Shown: positions 43,314 through 54,771 of the stretch, in pieces
Layout: each line of letters starts with the position of its first letter
How positions within the stretch are numbered: the stretch's first letter is position 1
NCBI GenBank assembly: GCA_947000775.1
Contig: CAMQGK010000638.1
Coordinates: 29,204,501-29,268,500, forward strand
DNA length: 64,000 nt
Direction of reading: 5' to 3'
From: Pterois miles
Taxonomy: Eukaryota; Chordata; Actinopteri; Perciformes; Scorpaenidae
The notes under the pieces: model-generated
The model's input: the letters and a program-made list of their open reading frames with translations, nothing else
The model's database searches: none
What the model was told of the DNA's origin: nothing
Made by a program: the position numbers and the translations under genes

Positions 43314-44309
43314 GGATGGCTTGCATCCGTTTGTGCTTTTCCAATTCCAATTTGAATGCTTTTGAAGAGATTGGCAGAAGATCAGTGATGATCGAACATA
43401 AAACGCCTCCTGTCATCTGTGCATCGAGCTGGATCTGTTTCTATTTTTTTTCCAGCTGCCTGCCTGCTTTGAGCACTACATAGTTCTTTAGCTCCATATG
43501 TACAAATCACACAAGTCCACGGTGTGTTCTGCGACATCACACCCACGTCCTTCGTCAGTATTCAGACAAACGGCACAACTGATCTGATGTGTGTCGTACG
43601 CTATCGGTGTGTTGAGCGTAAAATGTATGAAGGAAATTATTGACACCAAAAAGCTGACGATCAATCAGAGGGAACGGAACCACCGAGGCCAAAGTGTGAA
43701 GTTGATGTGAGACCCCACAGAGCACACAGCAGTATTTACCGTCTCATCTCTGATCTCAGAAGGAAGTGGACTATTTCAATCATTACTTGATGATTAAACG
43801 ACCCAGAAGAGAATTGATCGTTTTAATCATTAACCTTGATCTACATGAATGTGAGTGATGAGTAATCGATGGTCTCTTAACTGTGCTCATCACTACTCCT
43901 CTGGTCTGCAGCGCTGAACAAAACCAACATGCTGATGCTGTTTCTGTGCTACAGCTTCCTGCTGGTTGGGGGGGTACATACAGTACATGCTTCACACATC
44001 AGCTTCCAGACGTGTAGGTGGACACACACACAGAAACATATATTTTTTATTATTATCTTATTAAGATGACTGTGTTAAACACTCTGCTGAGCAGACGTGG
44101 ACTCCACCAGCCGTCACCCGCAGTGACAGCAGCAGGCTAACACTCTGGAATAAAGTGTGCATACGTTAAACAGCATCTTTTCAGCAGCGCTCTCACACCT
44201 GAGGGCTCCGACTCTAACACACGACACACAGCAAAGGTTGGAATAATGGAGGCTTTACGGTACTGTATGTCCTCATCATACAGTAGGTAGTGTCTTTTCC
44301 TGGGCGTTT
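43314..44309. other. Unique sequence, no gene seen
   Basis: Nothing recognised. Confidence 0.4.
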
Positions 44310-44465
44310 GTCCCTTTGTGTCTTTTTCTGATTGTTTTGTGGCAGTTTTGCATCGATTCGTGACCCTTTTGTGTGTTTTTGAATTGTTTTGTGTCTCTTA
44401 GTGGTCGCTTGGCATCTCTTTGTGGTCCTTTTTTGTCTTTTGTGATTCTTTCGTCTGCGTCGCTC
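44310..44465 (+). repeat. Decayed 21-bp TTTTGTGTCTC repeat
   Basis: Degenerate copies of TTTTGTGTCT, GTGGTCGCTTGGCATCTC and TTTGTGGTCC, the same theme as the array at 43070-43313. Probably an older, eroded copy of the same satellite family. Confidence 0.65.
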
Positions 44466-45896
44466 TGTTTCTTATGATAACATCTTCTGTCTTGTTACCT
44501 GACACCCAGCAAAGGACAATGGTGGATTTACAGTTAAAGACACACTTGTCCTCATCCTTCAGTGGTGACTAAGGCTACTGAGCGCGAGCAGTTTGTTTTC
44601 CACCGCCGTCCTTAAGAAGCCATTCAGCTCAGTGGTTTCAGCCCTGCTGGTTCTCTTAAAGTAAGTGCCAGTAAATGTCTGTCTAAAACCTGAATTAGCC
44701 TGCTCCACAATGTGGTTTAGTGGCGACACGCCGCCTGAGAATCTGTTTGTTAAAGAGTGCCGCTGGCAGCACTTAAGTACACATAATACACATAATCACA
44801 GAAAAGAACGTCGTCGAGGGGAGGCCCACTCCAGCTTTTATACAGCACTTAAAGACGCATGTGTGGTGGTGGATACAAACTCGTGCTGCATCACGTATAT
44901 GAAGGAGGGAAAGTGGAGAAAATAAAGTCATTTCATTGCTTTAGGGATGCAGCAACAGTTTATCTGAACATTGTCTTTTAGCTAAATCACTTCTGACTGT
45001 TATAACAGTTTTGAATGTCAATCAATACATAGACTGGCAGTTTGGCTCTGAAAAGCCATAAAAGATGTTTCAGAGCTCACAACATCTCTGACGATCTAAC
45101 GTGACTTTGGTGTGAACAAACATGGCCGACGATGGGCAGGAAGAACGAGTGATGATGGTTTTTACTTTGTTCTGATGAAGGATGGATGGATGAAGTGATG
45201 GAGACACATTAAATAAACACTAATCTACCAGTCGATCCTCCATCTCTGAGCTCCATCTGACTTCATGCTTCATGTTTAGCATTAGCTCATGGGTTAGCCG
45301 TGGTCGCCATGACGGCGGTAGTTGTTGTTCCTTCTTCAGTCAGCTTGGCTCTCTATTGGCTGTCAGTCTTTCCCACATGACTATGCCAGCATCTGTCCTC
45401 TGGGTTTCCCATCGTAAATATTTAACATGTTTAATGTTTAAGATTTAAAATCTTCAGAGCTGATCAGAGGATGTTAAAACACTCTGAACATACCTCACAC
45501 CACAGGAACATCTGGATAGATCATCTATAGATCATCAAACAACAAACAGTCAGAGCTTGGCAGACGAGTGGACCTGGCGTCAGCTTGAATTTACAGCCTT
45601 TATAGTGGAACATAAGGACGGCGCACTTTAAATCAAAATGTCCATTTCAACTTCCCGGATTGCTCCTGCAGCATAACCCTGTACTCTGATGCTTATCATG
45701 TTTCACATATACACACAGTCATACACACAACAGTCAACATACACATCTTCCTTTAGAGCAGGGGGGCAGTTATTGTTCCTGGGGGCCACATGAGGAATCA
45801 AATACATACCAATCAAATACTGTCAGACGTGACCTCTATTGATCACTATGGGAAACATACTTGACACTTATTGATCAGCATTTATTCTACTGAAAA
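44466..45896. other. Unique sequence, no gene seen
   Basis: An 86-codon frame at 44665-44925 has no recognisable domain. Confidence 0.4.
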
Positions 45897-45951
45897 TAAG
45901 ATAAGATAAGATATTCCTTTATTAGTCCCACAGTGGGGAAATTCACAAAAT
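45897..45951 (+). mobile_element. (AGATA)n retroelement 3' tail, diverged type
   Basis: Several AGATA words followed by TATTCCTTTATTAGTCCC, ACAGTGGGGAAATTCAC. Same architecture as copies 1 and 2 but a different subfamily (AGTGGGG instead of AGAGGGA). Confidence 0.6.
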
Positions 45952-46059
45952 CCCTCCAAACAGCAGATTATTAATAAAATGACATTATATAGAGGAGTCT
46001 ATGAACCGTACAGGACTGACTGGTTAGGGGAGGAATGTTTCCATTAACTAAACTTAACA

Positions 46060-46305
46060 TTTAACCCAACATTAACTCTTTCATTTAACATTTAACACTT
46101 TCATTTAACATTTCCCTTAACATTAACACTTACATTTAACATTTAACTTAACATTAACACTTACATTTAATATTTAACTTAACATTAACACTCATATTTA
46201 ACATTAAGTCTTCCATTTATCATTTAACTGAACATTAACCCTTCCATTTAACCTTTACCTTAACATTAACCCTTAGATTTAACCTTTACCTTAACATTAA
46301 CCCTT
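46060..46305 (+). repeat. 31-bp degenerate minisatellite (TTAACATTAACAC)
   Basis: About eight degenerate units alternating CATTTAACATTTAACTTAAC and ATTAACACTTA, period near 31, with progressive change to CCTTTACC/CCCTTCC units at the 3' end. Confidence 0.85.
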
Positions 46306-46559
46306 CCCTCTCCTCCTGTGGTTCCTCTCTGCTTTAGTATCTCAGCCAGCAGCCCCTCGGCTGTCCTCTCCTTCTCATCTCCAGACAGCTTTCTGGATCT
46401 TTCTGCAGGTTTTGTCTCAAAATGATGGTTCTAGTTGTTTTCTTTGAATTCAGCCATGTTTGTTGTAAACTAAGCTCACAGCTTTACCGCCAACCTCTAT
46501 GAAAATCTACATATCAGCCCATGAGTTATTATAGACGTGGTGCTGGAGGGACCGCTGCC
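46306..46559. other. Unique sequence, no gene seen
   Basis: Nothing recognised. Confidence 0.35.
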
Positions 46560-46800
46560 TGTGGACCAGGACTGGACTTTGAGGGCCTGGACGGGGGAGG
46601 GGTCCACAGCAGCACCCGCTGCTCGTTGAGAAGAGTAAGAACGAAACGAGCTTTCACGTCTCCAAAACTCTCCAATAACCCCAGAAAAAGTCACTAGATT
46701 TGTCTCTGGTCACAATTTTGACAACGAGTCCCTGGAGGGTCTGAAAACTCACTAAATACAGCGTCAAAGTCGCTAAGTTGACAACACTGCAGCCTCAGCA
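46560..46800 (-). repeat. Dispersed repeat, family 5, reversed copy
   Basis: Reversed, it gives GTTGTCAACTTAGCGACTTT, TTTTCAGACCC, TTTTTCTGGGGTTATTGGAG, GACGTGAAAGC and CAACGAGCAGCGGGTGCTGC, in the same order as 61265-61460. Confidence 0.7.
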
Positions 46801-47454
46801 GGTGACACTACTTCAAACATCACTCAGGTCAATTTACATCAATGCCAAGTGTGACAGGAAGAAGCACACTAACAATACGCCACCATTTCAAAATAAAAGC
46901 TATTTTCTTTACTGTGTTTTTTAGCTTCGCAGGTAAAATTGGATGGTTTGACTGTATAATGCCCAGGTCTGCTGCAGAGGCTAGCCTGGTGTTACTGTCC
47001 CATCCTGGAGGGAAGGAGTACAACTTAAAATCAACTAAAAAAATGTATTACCACAAAATCTGAAATTGTGACAACAAACCAAAAACAAAAGTGCTACAAA
47101 CAGTCACTAAACCTCACTCTTTAGTTTAAAGCAAAACCAGTTAAAACCTCTACGTCAGTGTTTGATTTTACTCTTTATAAAATGTACATAGATACTTCCA
47201 CATAACCAACCAGCACTAAACCTAGCAAGATCTGACCGATGTAACGCAGAAGGGTTCGGAGGTTGAGGACAGAACCGAGCTCGTGAAAAGGCAGGATGTT
47301 GGGAATGGACCAAGAAACAGCACAAACTGTTTTCATTCACCGTTCCTGCTTCTACCCATGAAAATTAATGGACTGTGATTCCTTTATTACCCTCGTACTC
47401 GTGAGCAGGATGTGCACGGCTGCCTCTACGGAAGTCAGGTGACGTAGTCTAAGG
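46801..47454. other. Unique sequence, no gene seen
   Basis: Nothing recognised; frames up to 73 codons without domains. Confidence 0.4.
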
Positions 47455-47655
47455 AGCGTCCACGTTGTGAGGTCGCGGTGGATGGACGGGTCAATCAAAC
47501 ACAGGACTGTCCTTCTGTTTGTTTAGTGTGTGAAACCAAGTCAGTGTGTTACATAACATATTTATTTTATATATCATACATATTTTAACCCAAACCACAA
47601 TCTTTTCCTAACCGTAACCAAGTAGTTTTGTTACAAACAAAAAATACAAATAACT
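47455..47655 (-). repeat. Dispersed repeat, family 2 internal part, reversed
   Basis: Reversed order of ACTTGGTTACGGTTAGGAAA, GATTGTGGTTTGGGTTAAAA, TTGGTTTCACACAC and TTGACCCGTCCATCCACCGC. Confidence 0.65.
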
Positions 47656-48584
47656 ACGCTGAATACACTCAGATGAGGAAATATGGCCAGGGCCAGTTTT
47701 ACTGCACAAAACTACTGTACATATACTTACAACCAGTTATGAATATCAAAAGTAACAACAGGAGTGACAATTAACTGCTGGCAAAGCCTTCATCGCTGGC
47801 ATCTAAATGAAATCCACTGGCACGAACAAAATCAGTTTAGCTTGCTTGTATCTCGTTAACCAATCACTATATAGAGCACACAAGACTACCACAGAACCAG
47901 AGTTAGGCTCATTATATGGCGTGATGTGACAGGCAAGAATAATTGTTTCAGGGTCAGTTCAGATCCATGTATATGGAGAAAAGCTAACGCCTTGTTGTCT
48001 CAGTTATTATTAAACTATACAGCACATATGTGGAGAAATCGAAAGATGAGTCCTACGGATCAGTAATCCACATCCATGTCTGATCGTCGATCTGTTGGTA
48101 ATGCCTCGGGGCTCCAGGAGAGGGACTGTGCGCCTCCGCTATGTGTTGTTGTTTTTTTATGACAGAGGAGAAAATGCGTGTTTCATACTTTGTATTGTGT
48201 TTGGAAGCTTCCAGCTAACTGTTTACTGAATGCTTTATTGATCGCTGTTGGAAGTTAATTCATGTGTTGAGGAAGCTAAAGGGTTAAAATACATTTTATA
48301 AAAGATGATTCATGCTGTGTTAGAGTTAAAAACATTTAGGAATGGTTAAAAAGATATTTCAAATGGTTTCAGAAAGTTAAAACTGTAATTTGGTGGTGAT
48401 CGCCCGCTCAGAAACCTGAGTTCAGATGCATACATGTATGAATGTTGGTGGCATCGTATTACATTTGAGATTTGACTCAATACAGCGACGGGTGGAGGCG
48501 AGAGCTGCGTTTGTTTTCTTCACCCTTCTCTCTGACTATCCCCCGTTTAAGGGCACAACAGCGACGGCCTGTTTGCACGACAAG
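47656..48584. other. Unique sequence, no gene seen
   Basis: Nothing recognised. Confidence 0.4.
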
Positions 48585-48850
48585 CAGTATAAATACCAGA
48601 GTAATAAGGTGTTTATGGTGTAATTGATACGTCTTTCCTGATTCCTGTGTCATTTGTACACCATGTGTTGTGAACTGCAACGTTAACATGTGTGGATAAA
48701 TGCTGTGGTGAGAGTTAGAGATGTAGAATAAAAAGAGGAAGGTTATGACATGTGGGCTGGGAGGTGGATGGGTCCAACAAACAATGGACTTTTAACCAGG
48801 AGGCCCGTGTTTGGTTCGTAAGTCATGTTATGTATTTTGTGACATTTATG
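48585..48850. repeat. Two family-2 fragments
   Basis: 48585-48700 (plus) carries GTATAAATACCAG and TGTGTCATTTGTACACCATG. 48745-48850, read in reverse, carries AAAGTCCATTGTTTGTTGGA and CCCATCCACCTCCCAGCCC. Confidence 0.5.
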
Positions 48851-48879
48851 ATGTGTTTTCCATCATTGCTTCTGTAGTG

Positions 48880-49545
48880 ACCGGCCGCGTGAGGAGCGCG
48901 TGGCGGCTGCGTTACCGCTTATTTTTCATTTCAGCGTCCATTAGACGCCGCGTTAACGGGTGATAGCTGCCACGCCGCCGCATGAGACGCACTTCTGACG
49001 CTCCGCTCAGCTGCGTCTCTTCTACAGATTCCAGGTTTCGCCTATTTTTGACGCGAGCTGCACATTTCACAGCAGCAACAGACAATGAAGATGATCGTTT
49101 GACTGTATATTGACTTCATATCAGCAACATTACGACACTTTCAATGTCTAGATATCTGTAGAAAATGTCACGAACATGAAAAAAGTCAAGATCTATTTTT
49201 AAATCAAAACTTCCGGCTTTCATCTTAAAATAAAACCCCTCAAGCGTTTTTTATGTAGACAGAACTCCTTCATTTGTTAACACAAGGCTTTTATTCTGAA
49301 ATATGTGCAGGACAGTGTTGTAGAAGATGCAGTGACTCGCAGGGCTCCAGGAATGAATATAGTACGGGATTTTAGTTGTGGATTATTAATATTATTTGCA
49401 AATTACCACATATTTCTTGACCTTTCCCTGTCTAAAATAAAAAGAAATGACATTTATAATGAAATGAATTATTATTATAATTATTATGAAAGTCAAACAG
49501 ATGTGTGAATCATGCAGCTGCCGTCAAGCGGCCGGTCTGGCTTCG
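48880..49545 (+). mobile_element. Family-1 non-autonomous TIR transposon, ~665-bp copy
   Basis: The left end is GACCGGCCGCGTGAGGAGCG then CGTGGCGGCTGCGTTACC. The right end, reversed, begins GACCGGCCGCTTGACGGCAG. The last ~270 bp match the interior of 27150-27575 (GAACTCCTTCATTTGTTAAC, GTGTTGTAGAAGATGCAG). The ~250 bp GC-rich left interior (CGTCCATTAGACGCCGCG, GCGTCTCTTCTACAGATTCC) is missing from the shorter copy, which is therefore an internal-deletion derivative. No transposase frame. Confidence 0.78.
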
Positions 49546-49584
49546 AGTCGGGGGTTTCGAGTGAACCTTCATTTGTGACCCTAG

Positions 49585-49790
49585 AAATAAACGAGTCGTA
49601 ACTCAAGGCCCGTTTACGAGCCTTTTCCAGAGATTTATTCTTACTGTAGGTGTGTTTTCTGTTACCCAGTCTCCTGGGAAGATGAATAAATACCACGACA
49701 TTTCATGTGTCGTGAGGACGTATTTTAGCCTTTTCACTTGTAATTTTTAAGCCGCTTTTCATATGTTATTTGCTGTAAGCTGTGGGGGTA
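49585..49790 (+). repeat. Dispersed repeat, family 2 left end
   Basis: GAGCCTTTTCCAGAGATTTA, TTCTTACTGTAGGTGTGTTT, CCCAGTCTCCTGGGAAGATG and AATAAATACCACGACATTTC closely match 51255-51345. It directly follows the family-1 element. Confidence 0.7.
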
Positions 49791-49924
49791 ATTACTGGAA
49801 AAATAACAGGTGCTCCTCCTCTTCCCGTTCTACTGCGTGTTGTTATATCTTGTGAAATATTATTCCTCATTTTTCATGCATTGTCCTATGAATATCCAGC
49901 AACTCGTGTCAATTTCTGCTCCTT

Positions 49925-50110
49925 GCATGCATACAGTCTTTTCAAAAGAAGCTTCCATCCTCACAGGAAACTACTTGTTTCCATTTATGAAAAGATTGTG
50001 TTTTTTGTTAAAATAACTCTGGAACTGACACAGCAAATAAATTAGCAGTGACCTCTGATTAAAAGTCCTCCTGGGACCCACCCGGGACCCACCCGGGACC
50101 CACCCTGTCG
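49925..50110 (+). repeat. Dispersed repeat, family 2 internal part with 11-bp repeats
   Basis: CAGTCTTTTCAAAAGAAGC, CCTCACAGGAAACTACTTG and GTTAAAATAACTCTGGAAC, ending in four tandem CGGGACCCACC-type units (50067-50104). Confidence 0.65.
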
Positions 50111-51227
50111 GTTCACAGTTATGTGGATTACAGACCCTGATCTTCTGGCATCTTGCCTCTCTCTGATAATGTCTTGACAGACACACAAACACGTTTGACA
50201 CAGAAATTCAAATCTGAAATTCTCACAAAAAGCTGTTTCTTTGCACAGGTTGGTTAAATATTGACGTAATAACACAAGAAGCAGCAGCTTCATGGACAGA
50301 TTTTAATCATCCCAAATGTGTCTTTGGCAGCTTTGTGTTCTCTCTGGCAAAAAGCCAACCATCAGCTGGAGCCATTTCCACTTTAAAGCCTCTAAAACCA
50401 TTTTGTGGTCGAACCTGTCACCTCGGCTGATGGATACTTCTGTCAAAATCTGTCACTAGAAGACTGTAATACTTCTATTGGGTTGTTGGGTTTCTACTGA
50501 GTCTCTGCTGAGGGACAGCGAGCAACATGATGCCACTGGAGGTGTTTGTGTCTATTGTTATAGCTCTGGTTTGGTCTCCACCAGATCCACAGTAAACCAA
50601 CATCACAAAACTAGCGTTGATGAAGGCCAACTGTTGCGTCGCCTCACTTTGCCTTTGTTTTGGCTGACAAATGGCATTTGAACACATCGCTAAGACTCCA
50701 GCCGACGGTAAGTTAGTACGTACGTTATGCATCAGTGTGAGAGGAAATAACTCTACATACCAGCAGGAGGCGGTAGACTGTGTTCATTATTCACAAACAA
50801 GCTGCTGTTATGATACGTATATGAAATAAAGCGCCGTCTGCCGACCGCTTTCACACCACTCTCACCGCTTAGCTTCACTCCAGATGTTCATGTCGCTGTG
50901 TTGAAATGGTCAGATGAGATGAAGATGGAAGATGAGAGGAGTCTTCTGTGTTTTTAGTCTCTCAGAAACAATCTGCACCACCGATTCAACCGTAAAAACG
51001 AGGCCGGCGCTCACCGACGGCCCAAACTGCTGGCTCGCTGTGTCAGCGTTTTTGTAAGAAACAGACTTTAAGATGACAAGCAAGCAATGAGTTGGTGGGT
51101 TTTAAAGACTAGAAATCATGAGGTTTTGCTGCTGAAGACGCTGTATTTATGACAACAGAAACTTGATAAATATTTGAAAACTCTTTTAATTTGGTGATTT
51201 ACTCTCAGACTGATTGGGACGTTTCAT
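50111..51227. other. Unique sequence, no gene seen
   Basis: Frames of 67-85 codons without domains. Confidence 0.4.
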
Positions 51228-51775
51228 TGATGACCATAGAAATAAGTGAGCCACGAGCCTTTTCCAGAGGTTTATTCTTACTGTAGGTGTGTTTTCTGTC
51301 ACCCAGTCTCCTGGGAAGGTGTATAAATACCACGATATTCTGTGTCATGAGGACGTATTTTAGCCTTTTTTTAATTTGTACGCCACTTTTCGCATGTCAT
51401 TTGTAAACGTCCTCAGTTAGGTTCAGGTTCACATGGTTAGAGTAAAGGAATAATAACGACCAATAAAGGTTTGGTGTAAAATAAGTAAGCAAACTAAGTA
51501 TAACTTGTATGGAAAAAAACTAAAACTACATGTCAATAAAAAATGTGACAAACATCATTAACGTAACTTACAAAACAAAACAACAGTCTCCTGGTTTACA
51601 GTCCTGAGTTTGTTGGACCCATCTGCCAACCATAAATGGTCTTTCTTGCTTTTTATATTATGTCACTAACAGGTACAGGATGCATAGCGTACAAATGACA
51701 CGTGGAAATCAAGAAAGCGTTGTTTTATTTGTACATTATTGTGGCATTTACACGCCTTATGCGACAGTACTGGTT
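51228..51775 (+). mobile_element. Family-2 element, possibly full length with inverted ends
   Basis: The left part has GGTGTATAAATACCACGATA, TTTGTACGCCACTTTTCGC and ATGTCATTTGTA. The right part, reversed, has GGCGTGTAAATGCCACAATA and CACGTGTCATTTGTACGCTA. The interior carries TTGTTGGACCCA, shared with other family-2 fragments. Inverted ends and no coding capacity fit a non-autonomous DNA transposon; superfamily not assigned. Confidence 0.55.
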
Positions 51776-52289
51776 TTCTGATGAAGACCATGCGATGCCG
51801 TTGAAAGCCCAGAAGACAAGAAAAAAGACATTTGAACTCTTCTCGATGTCTCGCAGCCACCCTGAAATATTTCCATGTGATTTGAGGCAAAAAACGTCAC
51901 AACGCATGACGACATTCAATCCATTAAACCACAAATGAAATTAAAAGTCTCCCTGTTATCGGCACAATCACTTGATCAAAACATTTTCTACATTTAACAT
52001 TTGAATCTGTCACATAGTCCTCCTCAGAATCGGAGTTTTAATGGTTATTAGGCCACAGGTTGGCCGCTGAGATCAGGCCTCCAGCGGCTCGACCAATCAG
52101 ACCCTACGGAGGCAAACAGCAGCTGATGAAAGGCACGTTAACAATCAGGCTGCTGTTTCCGACTCAACCAAACAATTAATAAACATTTCGGCTGCAAATT
52201 GGACCACATGGGACATTTTAGGATGTGAGCACTTTTCATCTGATGAATAATTTAGCATGTGAATGAATCAACTTCCCGCCTTGTTTCTA
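51776..52289. other. Unique sequence, no gene seen
   Basis: Nothing recognised. Confidence 0.4.
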
Positions 52290-52342
52290 TGTGTGTATGT
52301 GTGTGTGTGCGTGAGTGTGCGTGCGTGTGTGTGTGTGTGTGG
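52290..52342 (+). repeat. (GT)n microsatellite, imperfect
   Basis: GT run with GC and GA interruptions; a second weaker GT/GC stretch at 52674-52718. Confidence 0.9.
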
Positions 52343-53611
52343 CAGCAGTGATCCAGTGCACGATGTACGCTGATGCTCAGCTCTTAACACCAGGATAACT
52401 GTAGCATGACTGGCGTTTATCAGGCTGATGCAAACAGGCTGCTGTTTGAGGTTCAAGGAGTTGAAGAGGAGGATGATGGGTATGTTGGAGGAGTGGAGGT
52501 GGTGTGTGCTGGAAGGGTGGAGGCGGTGACAAGGCAGCGGAGTGATGGATAAAGAGCGGGATGGAGGGATTACTGGGGTTCAACCCCACACTGTTGATTT
52601 TATGTCAAGCCTGATGCCTCCAGCTCCAAGCCGTGGACTCTTGATGACTTCCAGGTCTATGATGCTCAAATGTAAGTGTGCATGTGCGTGTGTGCATGTG
52701 TGTGTGTGCGTGTGCATTTTCTTGCTTGGCTGCGTGGCTGATAGTGCAAATGAGTGATGGTTGCAGGAAAGAAGGGCGAAGGAAGAACAAGGATGGGAGA
52801 TGTGGAAAAGAGGCGAGGGAGGTGAGTGATGGGAAAGAGGGCACCAAATGTCTGATGAATGGTGAGACGACGGTGGAGGAGAGTGATTGATGGAGGGAAA
52901 TGAAGGAATAACGACCACGGCCACACAGAGGAAGAGAAGAAGAAGCGAAAATGAGGTGAAAGGAAAAAAGGGTAAAAAAGCAGCAGAAGAGAGCAGGGAA
53001 AGCAACCCCCACTCCAACACTCACATTCACACTCAATCACACCATCACACACACTCACCAATCTGCTTCTGTTCTCCGTGGGCGAGCCGGCAGGGAAAGG
53101 AAACAGGAAAGAGAGGGAGAGAGAGCAGAGCGGTGGTCCCTCGATCCGAGCGGCAAGTGAGCGAGCAAGACGTCTGCACCGGAGAGAGGAGGGAAAAACG
53201 AGGAGGTGCAACAGACCAAACACCAGCAAGCAACTCCTTGTGATCAGAATCCCAGTTTTACTCCAAATCCACCTGAATCCTCAGCTGTAGAAACACACTT
53301 GCAAACAGCACACACACATCACACACACACACACACATCCACTGTGCTCGTGCACGCTCCCTCGCCTGTCGCAATGACACCGTCGGCTCCTCGGGCCGCC
53401 GGTGCGAGAGCAGAAATGAGCACACGGACCTAAAACACCTTCCTCCTCTGTTGTACCTCCTGCTGCTGTCTGTCCTCTTCATCCAGTGAGGAGGAAGAGA
53501 GGTGAAGGAGCAAAGTCTTCTTCTTATTCCTGCTTTATTATCCTGCTCTCTGGTGTCCTTCAGTGTCGGACTGGCTGCTGCTCCACAGCGCAGAGAGGCT
53601 GGACTGCATTC

Positions 53612-53613
<2 letters not shown>
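52343..53613. other. GA/CT-rich unique sequence, 5'-UTR-like, no exon assigned
   Basis: The plus strand is purine-rich at 52750-53000 and 53090-53200, with an (AC)n run at 53309-53338. Many overlapping 60-187-codon frames exist on both strands because of low complexity. Read on the minus strand, 53800 to 53000 has the look of a TATA-containing promoter and 5' leader, but I cannot place an exon. Confidence 0.3.

Positions 53614-53667
<54 letters not shown>
53614..53667 (+). repeat. (CT)27 microsatellite
   Basis: Uninterrupted CT run of 54 bp; overlapping frames around it are Ser/Leu or Arg/Glu artefacts. Confidence 0.97.
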
Positions 53668-53668
<1 letters not shown>

Positions 53669-54534
53669 CATCTCCAGCCCCCTCCTACCTCTCTCACCCC
53701 TCTCTCTCTGCTGCTCAGTGTGCATCTCCTCCAAACCTCCTCAGCTCCCTCCTTCAGTCTCTCCTCATTCCCTGAACACGTTCCCTTCCACCTGTTTTTA
53801 TGCACTATTTAAATTTGCGTCAGTTAACGGCTGCAGCACACGGCGCACGTCACACAGACTGAAGAAGCAGTCAGAAGCTCATCCGGACGACACAATGTGA
53901 TAAAACTGCTGCTTTTCCAGAGAGTTGACACGTCGATGCTGCGAGGACTTGATTTCTGGAAGGAAGACTGTTTTTTTCTCATTTATGATAGAGCTGTGAA
54001 GTGGGACAAGCTGCTGGTTCAAATTATCCTCAACACAGAAATACAGGAGTCTCCTGAATCATGTAATGATCATATACGTACAGTAGGGTCATGTCATCGG
54101 TTTGGATTATTTCAACTTGAAGGTGAAGTGTTGGTAACATCTAGTGGTGACGTTGTAGATTGCAACAAATCAAAACTTAAGTAGATGATTGGCCACCAAC
54201 AGGCGGACTGTGGTCCGAGTCCGGACCTAGAAGCCCTCCCATATGGACCTGGACTTGCAGCCAAAACAGAAGGTCATGATTTAAAACCTGACTGGGCTCA
54301 GCTTTTCTCGTCTTTCCGGTGGTTGAGAGGATGAGGAAATACACAGACCGATTGCATGCAAGTTATACCATCCCATGTGATATTACTCAGCCAATCAAGT
54401 CTGTGCATTCCAGGCGGTGAACACTGGGACTATACAAGTTACAAGCAAGTGACACATGAAAAGAAAGATAGCAATACAGGTTGACAGAATAAAGGGAGAT
54501 ATACAGACAACTGAGCCGGAGAATGGGAGAGAAG
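53668..54534. other. Unique sequence, no gene seen
   Basis: A 95-codon frame at 53897-54184 has no recognisable domain. Confidence 0.4.
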
Positions 54535-54769
54535 AATAAGGAACAAATGGGGCTCTCCAACAAAAAAGAAAAGTGGACAGTGAAAATAGAGCATTTAATC
54601 CGGAATGACAGACTCAGTCCTGCTCAGACTTCCCTCTGAGAGCTCTAAACCAGTGTGTCTCATATGTTCTCATTTAATAACAGTGCCGATATGAAACGCC
54701 ATTATGAGACAAAACATAAAGGTTTTGAACAAACACACTCACTCAGATCTGAAGAGAGATCACAGAAAA
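54535..54769 (+). pseudogene. hAT/ZBED-type transposase N-terminus, broken
   Basis: Three pieces in order, each in a different frame, resemble the N-terminus of hAT-derived BED-finger proteins of fish (ZBED/GTF2IRD2-like). They are KRKVDSENRAFNPE (54564-54605, then a stop), KPVCLICSH (54647-54673), and KRHYETKHKGFEQ to SEERSQKI (about 54690-54768). CLIC plus HYETKH supply the C-x2-C and H-x4-H ligands of a BED zinc finger. At least two frameshifts and one stop make it dead. The frame is cut off exactly where the pogo-type terminal repeat begins at 54772. Confidence 0.85.
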
Positions 54770-54771
54770 TA

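Noticed and set aside
52542..52676. Coding exon ending at a GTAAGTG donor (52672)
   Set aside because: The donor sequence is good, but no convincing acceptor or partner exon was found and the frame has no domain; GT-rich DNA makes chance donors likely.
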